From Saxidomus purpurata (Eukaryota > Mollusca > Bivalvia > Venerida > Veneridae), in contig JAFMSR010000017.1 of NCBI GenBank assembly GCA_022818135.1, forward strand, positions 42,173,299 to 42,237,298: DNA of 64,000 bases. Reading direction: 5' to 3'. Of this stretch, positions 27,501 through 36,489 are shown piece after piece. The notes below the pieces were generated by a model. The model was given only the letters and a program-made list of their open reading frames with translations. It was not told the DNA's origin and searched no databases. Position 1 is the stretch's first letter; each line of letters starts with the position of its first letter. Position numbers and translations under genes: made by a program.

Positions 27501-30500
27501 ATATACCTCTTTCTCGGCCTTTCCCAAGGTGTCTATTATTGTCTGATCTTTTATTGCCTTAGTTGTCTTGTTCACTTCCTCATCAATATCTATTTGGTTG
27601 TTTTTAAGCTGAAACATTATTTGAAGGATATGAGAGAAAACTTTATCAGCTGGTTTAATGTTCAGGAATAAAACGTAGACAAAAGTGAGTAAAAGTCGAT
27701 AATGTTTCTCGTGCTACCTTGTTATAGCTCTATAAATCTTGTATATGCAATAAGTAGTAGACACATAGTGTCCAGTAACAAAGTTATGATATAAACATGT
27801 GTTTTACCCTTTCCAAGTTTTCCAGAGCTTTTGCTGCATCAGGCTCGGTTTCTAATAGATGCTTCTTCTTGAGCACATTTTCCACCTCTAACACAGATTT
27901 GAACAAATTAATGTACTTATTGAATTCGCTTTCCGAAAGTTCGTAATTTGGATTGTGAAGTATCTCGTTCCTTGCATCTCTAGCCTGTCCAAGATACAAA
28001 TGAAATCAAAAATCAATTTCAGTATACAACAAAAAGTCATGTAATACATGGACAATGAAAGATTCAGTTGGTGAAAGAAAAATAATCAAAACAAATATTT
28101 GCTCAAATAACTAAAACGTTTGAACACATTAAGTGCATCTACTAGTAATAAAAATAAAAGTGTACCTGTTTAAACCGATCAGTTTTTCCATTAATCTTGA
28201 CATCACCAAGCTCTTTATTGAAGAATGTATTGTTTATGAAAACGCTTAGCAGTCCAGAACAATCCATTTCCTGTGCAGATTTCTTGTTTTTGTAACCGGG
28301 TGTATTCACGAAACAGGTACAGACACTCCAATGATCGCTGCTCCATGCAGGTATATCGGCGTTTGCTAAACATGGATCGGTATTTCGGTGATTAGCAAGA
28401 ATAAGGTCATAAATCTTACTACAAAATCCACCATTTGGACACACAACTCGCTTTTTCGGCGGTTTCTTACATATACATTTTCCATTCCAACAAGTTTTGT
28501 TACCTGCATGGTTGTTAAATGGCATGAGTGTGTCCGAACTGCAGTGTGTACACTGGACAGCAGGTGCCGGCACATTTATGATGAACTTACCGTGCTGCTT
28601 AAACATGCATTCGTTTGAGAATTTCACCAGACCTTGTTTAAGAAACAATAGACCCAGTGCGCCTCGTACCCAGTTTCTGTAGTTCTGTTCTGTCAATTGC
28701 TTGTTTGTATAAATCATTACTGTTATCTGAAAGTGTAAAGAAAATTATGTTTTAAAGATAGGTTATTCAGACACAAGTTCGAACACGCTCTTTTTGAATA
28801 ATTAAAACAATGATATCATATATCTTTAAAAAAAATAACTGAGTTTGCTGTTTTTCTGTTTTTTCAAACCGATTTGTGTTTATACTAATTGATTACATAT
28901 TATATTCAGACAGTAGACTATGCATAATAAAACAATACTCTTACCTGTTACAGTGAGAGAGGCTTCCGATGACGTATTACCAAACGCTATCTTGTATTTT
29001 CCTTCATCATAAAATCTGGCGTTTAGGATTGTTAGTTTGTGCTCATTTCCATTTGAAGCGATATTCCGTCTCACGCTAGATGTTTCAATTTCCTTACCAT
29101 CATAAATCCAGGCAGGTGTCTTTCTTAGTTTATTTACTTTACAAGAAAGTATTATATCGTCACCCTCAGTGACCTCTTTGTCAGTTAAGAATTCAATGAA
29201 TTCAACAGGTAACTCTGTTCAAAGAAATAAATGTACATAATATGTACCTTCATTTTTCGGTTGTTCTTATGCTTCATTAGATAACAACAATACAGGTCTT
29301 CACCAATCGCTTTTGTATTCAAATTTAAGCATATTTTGCTGTTAGCTTGTATTTCCAGTATTCATGTCAGAAACAAACTTGGATATAAAGAAAGCACAGG
29401 GATCCAATCATACTAATTTATTGAAAAAATCATGATCTCTCTCAGTCAACGAGGAATGAAACACGAAAGCTAAAAAGCAAAATTTCAAATTCTTTAAAAA
29501 CAGAGTTATTTAAAAGGTGTAGATTAAAAAAACACTTTCAAAACCGGGTGTCTCATCTGAGTTCACATAATGCTTTTTTTTTCCACCTTCTGTTCAACCC
29601 CACATTATTGGCAAAGGCCACACCCCAGGCTTAAACACAATGTTAATTGCTGATTATATTTTATTGCTTTTTTATTCCTTTATCAGAATTATTACAATTC
29701 ATAAATAAGATTACCTTCGACATTTACACAAGCGGACGTTAATGTGTCACCACTAGAGCACGAGTATATCCCAGTATCTTGTACACCAGCTGCTGTTATT
29801 TCTAAGGAGTGATGGCCACTATCATGTGAAATCGAAATTGTGCTCGTCTGTATCAATCGCTCAGAAAACTTGTACCATTTGACTTCCTTTGTATCCGAAT
29901 CGAGGTCGCATTCAAGCAATATTCTCTCATTTTCACTCACATTCATGTCATGAAGGGTGGAAGTAAACGATACCGGTAATGCTGAAGATAAGTTAATATC
30001 GTAGATATGTTAACATTTTTCTGATTATTCCTAAAACAGGTATCTTGTTTAAAAGCAGGATAGGTTAATATCCATATGCTACAAATATTACAAAAATATA
30101 AAACAGATTCGTTTCCATTTTATATTAATGTCCGTAAGCATGTTCAACTAAATCAAAGTGCATTGATTATTGATCATATTTCACGTATATAGGAGCTCCT
30201 GTTTTGATATAAATTATTTTTCTATATAAAATGTGTATACGATTTAAGTAAAGGCGAATGAATAAGAAGATGTTGACCCTTACATTATGAAACAGGTATA
30301 TATTTATGAAATAATACCCATTCCAGCGGTATTCATCGTTTAATAAACAATGATTTGGAGTACTGATACGCAGTAATTAAAGATCCATTACTAACACCAA
30401 ACAAAATTTTCTTTTAAATCTGGAATTGTAACAGGGGAATACAGTTTGAAACTGGCTTCTAAAACGTTACAATAGCCGTGAAGTATTACCTTGTTTGAAA

Positions 30501-33500
30501 TACTGCTGCAGAAAAACGAGTGAATGCTTGTGTATTTCCTTAGATTGACCTGGGTGGTCTTTGAGTCCTACTTTAGCTTTATTGAATGTTGTAAACAGTC
30601 AGACATATACGTTGCACATCATTGGAGGTAAAGTTCTTCAGTTATAATTCAAAATAGGCATACTTATTTATGTACAACCTATTTATGTGCAACCTATTTC
30701 CCGCGTTGTTTATGACATAATAAAACATATTTTTTTCTATTCCCTTGTATATAGAGACAAAATCGTGAGTGATGCTAGAATTGTTAATGTTCCATGACAA
30801 AGACACTTTAATTAAACTGCAAAAATGAAATCAAAAGTCTTTGAATATCGTAAATTATTTTTCTCATATTTAATTATACATACTGGAATTCAGCAATATG
30901 TTTTAATGCCATCTTTTCCATCATTATCATCCTGATCAAAAACAGAAAATGTTTGACTGTGAAAATATAGCGTAAATATAGCAAATATTACGAATAAATG
31001 GGTATTCTGTTTTACTGTCTCGCATACTAGTATTCCTCTCATGTAACCTTTTCCTTGAGCTCACAATTATGTATATGCATGTTCATATAAATATAATACG
31101 CATTATAAAATTAACAACCTCGGACGTCGACATAGGCGGAAGTAAAATTTTCCCCATTGGTAAACTGGCAAGAGTACACCCCTGTATCTTGTAGACTTGC
31201 TGTTGAGATCTCCAAGCAGTGTTTACGATCATCCATCAAAAACGAAAATTGTCCGTCTCTTGAAGTAGATCAGAAGATTTGAACCATTTAACGTTCTTTT
31301 CTCCATTGTTTGCCTCACACATGAGAACAACGTTTTCATTTTCGTACACCTTGGTATCTTGCAATTGTGTAGAAAATGTTGTTGGCAATTCTGTTAAAAG
31401 ATAAAGAAACATGTATTAATTGTATATACTTCCAGTCAGGTTATTAAAGAATGTTAAACACCGAACTATGTTACAGGTCCGCATGTTACAATGAAACAAG
31501 TACTAAATAAATTGTAAGACGAACATTTTGCCTTTTTCAATTTGTAAATAAACCGTTTTCTGTGAACTGACTATACATATATTTAGACAACTCGCAAAGA
31601 AATCGTTTGCACTTGTCAAGTTTTCCTATTTTGGTAGAACATTTACTTCATGTTTTATTTATTTTTACATTTTACATTTCCACATTAATAACTACCAGTT
31701 TTTGGAGACAATCATGTAAGTGCTTCTTTTCTATACTACATTTATTTAAAGGTAGCAATTTTCTTACACATATTCTGTAAAACTATAAATCTAACAAGTC
31801 GGTTAGATATGTTTTTAATTTTTTTTTCTTGATTATTTTCTTTAAAACGTTAGAACTTTATGGTTTGATAAATACATTCATAACAAATTGAAACAAGGGG
31901 CGTTCGAATAATTTCCGGGAAACATTTGATAATATGATGACTGCAAATACATTAACGCTTATGCAATATACTACAGTACGTAGCGCAAGTTCCATGGGCC
32001 GTATTAGTAGCCCCATGTTGACGTGAGCGCATGCATTTAAAATTAGCAGTTCTTCCTACGCAGTTTCAAACTTGTCTCTTGCTTCTTTCATTTTTAGCAA
32101 AGGGCTATACTAGCTATTAGAAAGAGCTGGTCATTGCCTTTCACATCGTTGGCCCCAATAGATAGCTACTAACGCCTTTTAGACACTTCTATGTAGTGTA
32201 TGTGTAATGTATAGCCTGCTTCGGACGATGTGCTAATCACTGAATCTATTTTAGCTAGAAGATTGTTAGAGCCGCTTGATTTTGTAATGCGAATTCTAAA
32301 ATACACTTTTCCAATCCCTGACAATCTGATCGACCAGAGCCCCCCCCCCCCCCCCTTCACACAGTAAAAGTTCTTCTTAAGCATAAACTTCGGCAAATAG
32401 ACTAATATCGTTCAAAATATAAACTGAGGTAAAAAAGAAACGCTTCACTGATAATTTTAAGCCATATATGTCAATTGCAGTAATTTGAACAAGACCAAAT
32501 CATGCAGAAAAGACAAAAATGAAATATTACTGAATAAAATTGTCAATAATGAGGAGTTATCACGATATTAACGAATTAACCGCCCCTGATTGCTCAAGGC
32601 CAACTGACGACGTTTCAGATGGTGATGATTCGTCAGCACCACGCCACGATAAGGTCTTTGGCAGCTTTTTCCGTGTTCCTTCAGACGGTTTCGAACGGTG
32701 TTGCGGCTTATTGTCCGTCCACAATTGCCCACAACCACGGAAGACGTCGATTCCGCCGTGATGAATCGTTTGCGTAAGTGACGTTGACGGATGTAATTTT
32801 CCTGACGTTACATGACGCGCACCTGAGCGAGGTCTGTCAGCCAAATTCCTTGTGGCATAACACGTTGAAGTAATTGTCAATCGCTTCACATTCAGTTGTC
32901 TAGCAACATGATTATTTAGAACGTCCACATTCAAACGTGATTATTATCCGTGTTTGATTTTAATGACTTAGCCTTGGCATGTTTTATTTTCAATATTTTT
33001 TAAAACTCTTTTGAATTATTTCTTGTAAATCATCTGCCGAATACTCATATGCAATTTCTGTGCAGTAAAACCATGTGTTACAAGCGCACGGGATGCATGA
33101 CAAAAAGGAGAGCTAGCCATATTTTGATACGCTCGATTGACTGAAGCGGCTTTTCTTTGTGTCAGTGCGTGGATAACCGGTGGTGGTTACGCAAGACTGA
33201 ATATATTCAAAATCTTCGAGCCAATTAAGATGTTATAACTTATTTTCGAAGAAGCGTTTCTTTTTGACGCCAGTATACATATGAAAATGTATTTAAAAGT
33301 ACAACCGTTACATGGGATTAAATAATTAAGAAAATATTTGAACTGCAAAACCTAAAGACACTTTGAAAAAATACGTTAGATCATGCTTTCGCATAAAGCA
33401 CATGTAATGATAACTATCAATAGATATTTTTACTGTAACGGTATCACTATGTCGATCCCAGACTCAGATCATGAGTTCCACACATGCTAAAGAACCGTTC

Positions 33501-36479
33501 AATCTGGGATGTCATTTGGGGCTACCAGCAAATATACGGATTAACATGGTAGCGTGAGCAATTTGGACTTATACTCATATACTCAAACATCATCTGTGAG
33601 TCACTTTGCTGTCCTCATTTTGCTGGTTTTGATTAAATATTGCGCTTAAAACCGAAAAAAACTTTGAGTAACTGAACATGATTGAATTCACGTATGCGTT
33701 CTTGCAGTAGGTATTGCTGGAACGTTCAGACCATAGATTTCCTCCTCATCATGTTAAGGTTAAATGATTAATTAATATACTTTAACGTATTTACAGTCAC
33801 AATTTTATAAAAATAGGACTGTCTTCGAACGCCCCTTTTGCAGCATTTACTCGTGCAACCTTGAACATTGACATAGGCTGAAGTAATAGTATCGCCGCTG
33901 GAAGACAGGCATGAATATATTCCTGTATCTTGTAATACGGCTGCTGAAATCTCCAAGCCGTGTCTACGACCATCCGTGGAAAACGAGATATTACCGGTTT
34001 CTTCAAGTCGATCAGAATATTTGTACCATTTAACGATCTCTATTTTATTGTTTGTCTCACACATAAGAACAATCTTTTCGTTTTCAAAAACGTTCTCATT
34101 TTGTAGCTTTGTAACAATCAATGTTGGCAATTTTGTTAAAACAAAGTATAAAACTATTGAATTTGAAATATAGAAAAATATTCATCTAATATATTTGATA
34201 TCTTTAAATGATAGATAGATGGTTACGCAAGTTTGAATGTTTCTCTTATTTTGGTTGTTTTGTCTTATATGAAAACAACTGTGTGCAGATTGTATAATAA
34301 TGTAAACACCCCTGATAAAAGCTAAAACTAGAATGAGCGCCTTTTTATCCCGAAACATTGCGCACACGCAGGCGCAATCTTGAATATTTCTTTGCCGCAA
34401 AACTTGAACATGCGCTACCACAATCTTGCCTATTGTGTCCATCCCCAGTTCTAGAGTGTAACTCATGATGAAGTGTAATATGTTGGTATATGGTATGGAG
34501 GGTTTCGACCAACAACAAGAGATAATTTAAGATTTAATGGTAACGCGCTCGTACTACACGAATATCGATTTGATCCCCATTGTACCTAACAGCCTAAGGT
34601 CTTTTACATAAGACATAAAAACAAAAATAATATCAAACAGGGAATGCCACGTACCAAAAACCTACGCCATAACTACCGGTGCTAAACATCCGACATCTGA
34701 ATATACATGTATACTGTACCAGACAAACAGTCGAGGCCAGTATTTTTGCCTTATGTTATATTTTTAAGAGACCCACTCCTTTGTGCGTATGTTTTTCGAT
34801 TGCCATGAGCTATGTTTCCCGTTCAGTTACAGTAAACTCCGCTTATAACGAACTCCTTGGGACCTATCAAATGTGTTCCTTATATCCGGAGTTCCTTATA
34901 TCCGTATATCGAACAAGTTCCTTATATACGATGTATATATATCGAACTAAAATATATATCGAACAAGTATTTTAAAGTCAAATGTAACCAAATCCGAACC
35001 ATCAGTTTATAGTTGCTCCTTTTTGAAGAGTTATAAAAAATGTTAATTTATTTTCTAATGTGAGCGTTTTATGTTTTTTCTCCATGATACATGTACAAAT
35101 GTAAATGTTTTATGATTGGACAGAAATTTCAAAACTCCGTCTGTATAAACACCAATTGAAGAAAGCTGATTTTTGCTCACTTGCCATAACTTGAAATATT
35201 TACCAAGGTTTTTCCCAATCTGCGATTTAACACCGTCTGCATTTTACTTGAATATCGCACTTACATGTAGCAATTATATTTGTATTCTCATTTAACTAGT
35301 AAACTACAAGGTTACATATGTGTAATGATTTACCTTAATGAATACTAACTACAAGTGCGCTATGAAAAATACAATGCAGACGACAAAAGAAAAATGCAAA
35401 GTCAACAGAATTTTTTAACTCTTCGGAACATATTTGCAGTTCGATATAAATGATCACTTTACAGTACATTTTTCATTGTTGGGCCAGAAAATATTGTTCC
35501 TTATATCCGAAGTTTCCTTATAACCGGAGTACGATATAACCGTATATTTTTACATTAAACAAAGAAGGGAAAAAATCGGGCCAAAAAAACGGTCGATATA
35601 TACGGAGTTCACTGTATTTTCAATTGCGAAACATAAGGTAAAATACCATTATCGAAGTTAAGTCTCACAAATTTAATTACTTGATATTAAGCACCGATAC
35701 ATACATGTACATCGTAGGTTGTACTGCTCTTCCAAAAGACCGTTAGTCATGTGAGATTAAGTTGCAATTAAACCGGCAACTCGCTACCATTTCACTGTAA
35801 ACTGTTTCGCCTTGTTATTAACGCAAACAAAAATCTTACCCGGCTTATCTGAAAATTCATCTTGGACACCAGTCTTCATTTCTGTTTCAGTTTCATCGTC
35901 AATGTCAAAAATTTTGCTCCCATGGTACTTGATCGCAATGTCTAGTTGTTCATCAACATCTCTAGTTTCTTTAAGTTTATCTATCAGTATCATGTTCACT
36001 TGAATGGGTTCTTTAGCAAATGACTGTATCAGTCTAGTACATTTATACTTTGAATTAGATTCTGTAGTTTTAAGCAAATGAAGAAGTGCTTCGTGAAGAC
36101 TTCCCCATTTTGTCTCATACGTGTCATAGTCAAGTGCAGCAGACGCAGCATAATTGTTTAAGTCATTAATTTGTTCCAAAATACACGTAATCGCGTCGCA
36201 AGCGGTGTCCGATAAGACAGAAGCAAACAAGAGACAAATCACAGTACACAATAAACGCGTATCCCATGACTTTAGATCTGTATTGACATTACCTGCAGGA
36301 AATAACTTAAGATATTGTTGAGAAAAGAGTGCTTTAAATGTAAATTTTGCTTCTGATAGGACAATTTTCAAACCACGTTTTTTTACCGCTTTCTCTACTA
36401 TCGATCGTAATGGTAAGGGAGCTGCTTGACCTAGCAGGAGAAGATGGCGGAGGTAATGTTCATGTACTCTCGTGTTGTC
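17747..36479 (-). CDS. composite gene model: HEPN-like + Ig exons + HEPN (RX4H) + coiled coil + B-box + NHL-like propeller
   Basis: Exons on the minus strand: 36479-35840, 29981-29715, 29214-28945, 28719-28166, 27984-27808, 27608-27507, 26752-26713, 23540-23328, 21738-21606, 18597-17747. Each has AG/GT ends, and every junction phase agrees (1,1,1,0,0,0,1,1,2 in order), which is unlikely by chance. Two further Ig exons (34132-33860 and 31390-31119) are damaged. Translation gives roughly 1,080 residues with no signal peptide or clear membrane segment seen. The first coding exon is missing (36479 starts in phase 0, not at ATG). Alternatively there are two genes: HEPN-Ig, and a second starting at the ATG at 28717. 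The NHL exon carries a one-base frameshift. HEPN domains often cut RNA, and B-box/NHL proteins are often ubiquitin ligases or RNA binders. An innate-immune role is inference. Confidence 0.6.
18700..19290. other. intronic, nothing recognised
   Basis: AT-rich. In another frame near 18,635-18,700 there is a short minus-strand open stretch (including 'SLRKSAENVDGFDLLLS'), which could be a lost exon end but has no supporting splice sites. Confidence 0.3.
19300..21450. repeat. about 2.1 kb imperfect trinucleotide tract (CTG/CTA type), intronic
   Basis: Runs of ctg, cta, ctt and gtt triplets continue with interruptions from about 19,300 to 21,450. The tract is broken by a SINE at 19.95-20.14 kb. 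Long serine/threonine- or leucine-like open frames in all phases are by-products of the repeat. It lies in the intron between the B-box and NHL exons. A shorter tract of the complementary type occurs at 62.76-63.0 kb. Confidence 0.9.
19951..20143 (+). repeat. tRNA-derived SINE, copy 4, inside the trinucleotide tract
   Basis: Head 'gatgcagaggtttaggtgtc', B box 'gggtttgagcccc', body 'ggaagcggactcgagaatga', tail 'cataatcgagcctaaataaa'. The trinucleotide tract resumes directly on both sides. Confidence 0.85.
21606..21738 (-). CDS. exon: B-box type 2 zinc finger
   Basis: 133 bases, phase 1-2, acceptor AATTTTCAG, donor GTAAAA. The translation matches C-x2-H-x8-C-x2-H-x4-C-x2-C-x4-H-x2-C, completed by the first residues of the next exon ('EHGSC'). 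That is the full ligand set of a B-box2. In TRIM proteins this domain sits after a RING; no RING is visible here, and HEPN and coiled coil precede it instead. Confidence 0.7.
21750..23320. other. intronic stretch, nothing recognised
   Basis: Lies between two supported exons of the minus-strand gene. AT-rich, no repeats identified. Confidence 0.4.
23328..23540 (-). CDS. exon of unknown fold between coiled coil and B-box
   Basis: 213 bases, phase 1-1, acceptor CAACCTTTCAG, donor GTGAGT. About 71 residues with an alternating hydrophobic pattern ('KVCVTSYDGLNGFVTLMNG', 'DIGETVVVETAI'). I do not recognise the domain. It is accepted because its phases fit both neighbours and the frame is open throughout. 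A neighbouring downstream GTATCA could serve as alternative donor. Confidence 0.5.
24591..24732. mobile_element. MITE, copy 1
   Basis: About 140 bases with imperfect terminal inverted repeats ('tgttggcatcgttgtaatat' against 'aacgtgatattttaccaaaa'). It shares the interior 'aaaagtagttattttca' and 'cgtggctgcgcc' with a second copy at 53.1 kb. No coding capacity. Confidence 0.7.
25380..26380 (-). mobile_element. degenerate L1/Tx1-like LINE ORF2 3' part, inside an intron
   Basis: On the minus strand, interrupted frames read 'LLTLEYKLGGLKMIDISKFI' (the 'GGLKMIDI' motif of L1-type ORF2 after the RT domain), 'FLKDIFKAWIKI' and, near 25450, 'CDFCKLNMHEEILEHIF' (C-terminal Cys/His cluster). Many stops and shifts mark an old insertion. 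Confidence 0.7.
26713..27608 (-). CDS. two short coiled-coil exons
   Basis: Exons 27608-27507 (34 codons, phase 0-0: 'IDIDEEVNKTTKAIKDQ' to 'LGKAEKE') and 26752-26713 (phase 0-1: 'KEERIKKLKETLK'). Both have clean AG/GT ends. They extend the charged helix of the HEPN exon into a likely coiled coil, the usual dimerisation linker in TRIM-like proteins. The intron between them has no recognised content. Confidence 0.65.
27808..27984 (-). CDS. exon: HEPN part 2 with RX4H motif
   Basis: 177 bases, phase 0-0, acceptor TTGGACAG, donor GTAAAA. The motif R-N-E-I-L-H (RX4H) matches the HEPN nuclease signature. It is followed by 'ELSESEFNKYINLFKSVL' and a charged helix running to 'AAKALENLER'. Together with the preceding exon it makes one HEPN-like domain with potentially active residues, in contrast to the N-terminal one. 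Confidence 0.75.
28166..28719 (-). CDS. exon: bivalve HEPN-type module, part 1, with Cys-rich insert
   Basis: Begins 'MIYTNKQLTEQNYRNWVRG', with a helix 'ALGLLFLKQGL'. A Cys-rich segment follows (CTHC, then several spaced Cys, 'CPNGGFCSK') that could bind zinc, then 'SSDHWSVCTCFVNTPGYK' and 'GLLSVFINNTFF'. I recognise this as the module that precedes the RNxxxH helix in bivalve DZIP3-like proteins. Two acceptors lie 7 bases apart. The inner one (AACAG, exon from 28719) joins the Ig exon in frame. The outer one (TTTCAG, from 28726) would break that join but still offers the ATG at 28717. Confidence 0.75.
28945..29214 (-). CDS. exon: divergent Ig domain lacking the second cysteine
   Basis: 270 bases, phase 1-1, acceptor TTGAACAG, donor GTAAGA. 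It has the first Cys (IILSCKVN), the Trp (PAWIYDG) and the terminal 'DEGKYKIAFG'. The usual Y-x-C Cys is Ile, so no intradomain disulphide can form. This resembles cytoplasmic I-set domains. It differs more from the other three Ig exons than they do from each other. Confidence 0.7.
29715..29981 (-). CDS. exon: intact Ig (I-set-like) domain
   Basis: 267 bases, phase 1-1, acceptor TTATCTTCAG, donor GTAATC. Canonical positions are present: Cys in 'ILLECDLDS', Trp in 'EVKWYKFSERL', and 'DTGIYSCSSGD'. It is close in sequence to the two damaged Ig exons upstream, so the array arose by local exon duplication. No signal peptide precedes it in the model, which would make it an intracellular Ig of the kind seen in titin-like proteins; that is inference. 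Confidence 0.75.
29990..32410. other. intronic stretch with a possible extra exon and a mariner-like end
   Basis: Apart from the damaged Ig exon, a minus-strand open stretch at about 30605-30490 ends in a good donor (GTAATA) and reads 'LKDHPGQSKEIHKHS', but I found no matching acceptor. At 31893-31922 'ggggcgttcgaataatttcc' resembles a mariner terminal repeat; no partner end was found. There is a C-homopolymer at 32340-32355. Confidence 0.3.
31119..31390 (-). pseudogene. Ig (I-set-like) exon with one-base deletion
   Basis: 272 bases instead of the expected 273. The first half reads 'VVLMCEAN...VKWFKSSDLLQ', then hits TGA. Shifting one base restores 'CLEISTASLQDTGVYSC'. Alignment with the 34 kb sister places the deletion in the T-rich segment just after 'ETDN'. 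The acceptor AACAG is good; the donor GTTGTT is weak. If included it would truncate the protein, so it is likely skipped or dead. Confidence 0.7.
32424..33273 (-). mobile_element. Tc1/mariner element, both ends present, broken transposase
   Basis: The ends are inverted copies: left 'ctgaggtaaaaaagaaacgc', right end read backwards 'ctggcgtcaaaaagaaacgc'. TA follows the right end. Inside, the minus strand encodes Tc1 transposase pieces in shifted frames: 'NNHVARQLNVKRL', 'NLADRPRSGARHVTS', and one frame over 'RNTVRNRLKEHG' and 'RPYRGVVLTNHH'. The DDE domain is largely deleted, so it is non-autonomous. It lies in an intron of the HEPN/Ig gene. Confidence 0.8.
33860..34132 (-). pseudogene. Ig (I-set-like) exon with lost splice acceptor
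   Basis: 273 bases, phase 1-1. It encodes an intact Ig fold: Cys in 'VLMCETN', Trp in 'VKWYKYSDRL', and 'LQDTGIYSC'. The base just before the exon should complete AACAG, as in the sister exon at 31390, but here it reads AACAA (plus-strand T at 34133). The donor is a weak GTTGCA. As an exon it is probably skipped; because it is 1-1 and a multiple of three, skipping keeps the frame. Confidence 0.7.
34534..34590 (+). repeat. possible decayed tRNA-like SINE head
   Basis: 'taatggtaacgcgctcgtac' resembles an A-box region and 'atcgatttgatcccc' a B box. Too degenerate for certainty. Confidence 0.25.
34618..34662 (-). mobile_element. second ultra-short Penelope-like 3'-end tag
   Basis: About 45 bases match the extreme 3' end of the 41.8 kb element in reverse complement ('gggaatgccacgtaccaaaa'). 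The match stops at 'cctacgcc'. It resembles the tag at 15.55 kb but is shorter. Confidence 0.65.
34830..35614. mobile_element. pogo/Tigger-like non-autonomous DNA transposon
   Basis: 785 bases with terminal inverted repeats ('cagtaaactccgcttataac' and, read backwards, 'cagtgaactccgtatatatc') flanked by TA on both sides. The interior is full of 'cttatatccg' and 'cgaactcc' motifs, typical of such elements. No transposase frame. It lies upstream of the Ig exons, in the first visible intron. Confidence 0.75.
35840..36479 (-). CDS. exon: DZIP3-type HEPN-like domain lacking the catalytic motif
   Basis: About 213 residues, phase 0 to phase 1. The start (HEHYLRHLLLLGQ), the 'WDTRLLCTVICLLF' helix and the 'ALDYDTYETKWGSLHEALLH' helix follow the layout of DZIP3/hRUL138-like HEPN domains, which are expanded in bivalves. 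The position where active HEPNs carry R-x(4-6)-H reads 'QINDLNNYAASAALD', with no such pair. It looks like a pseudo-HEPN, suited to dimerisation rather than cutting. The acceptor is ATTTTTCAG just above 36479 and the donor is GTAAGA at 35839. Domain assignment rests on pattern recognition. Confidence 0.7.
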
Positions 36480-36489
36480 CTGAAAAATA

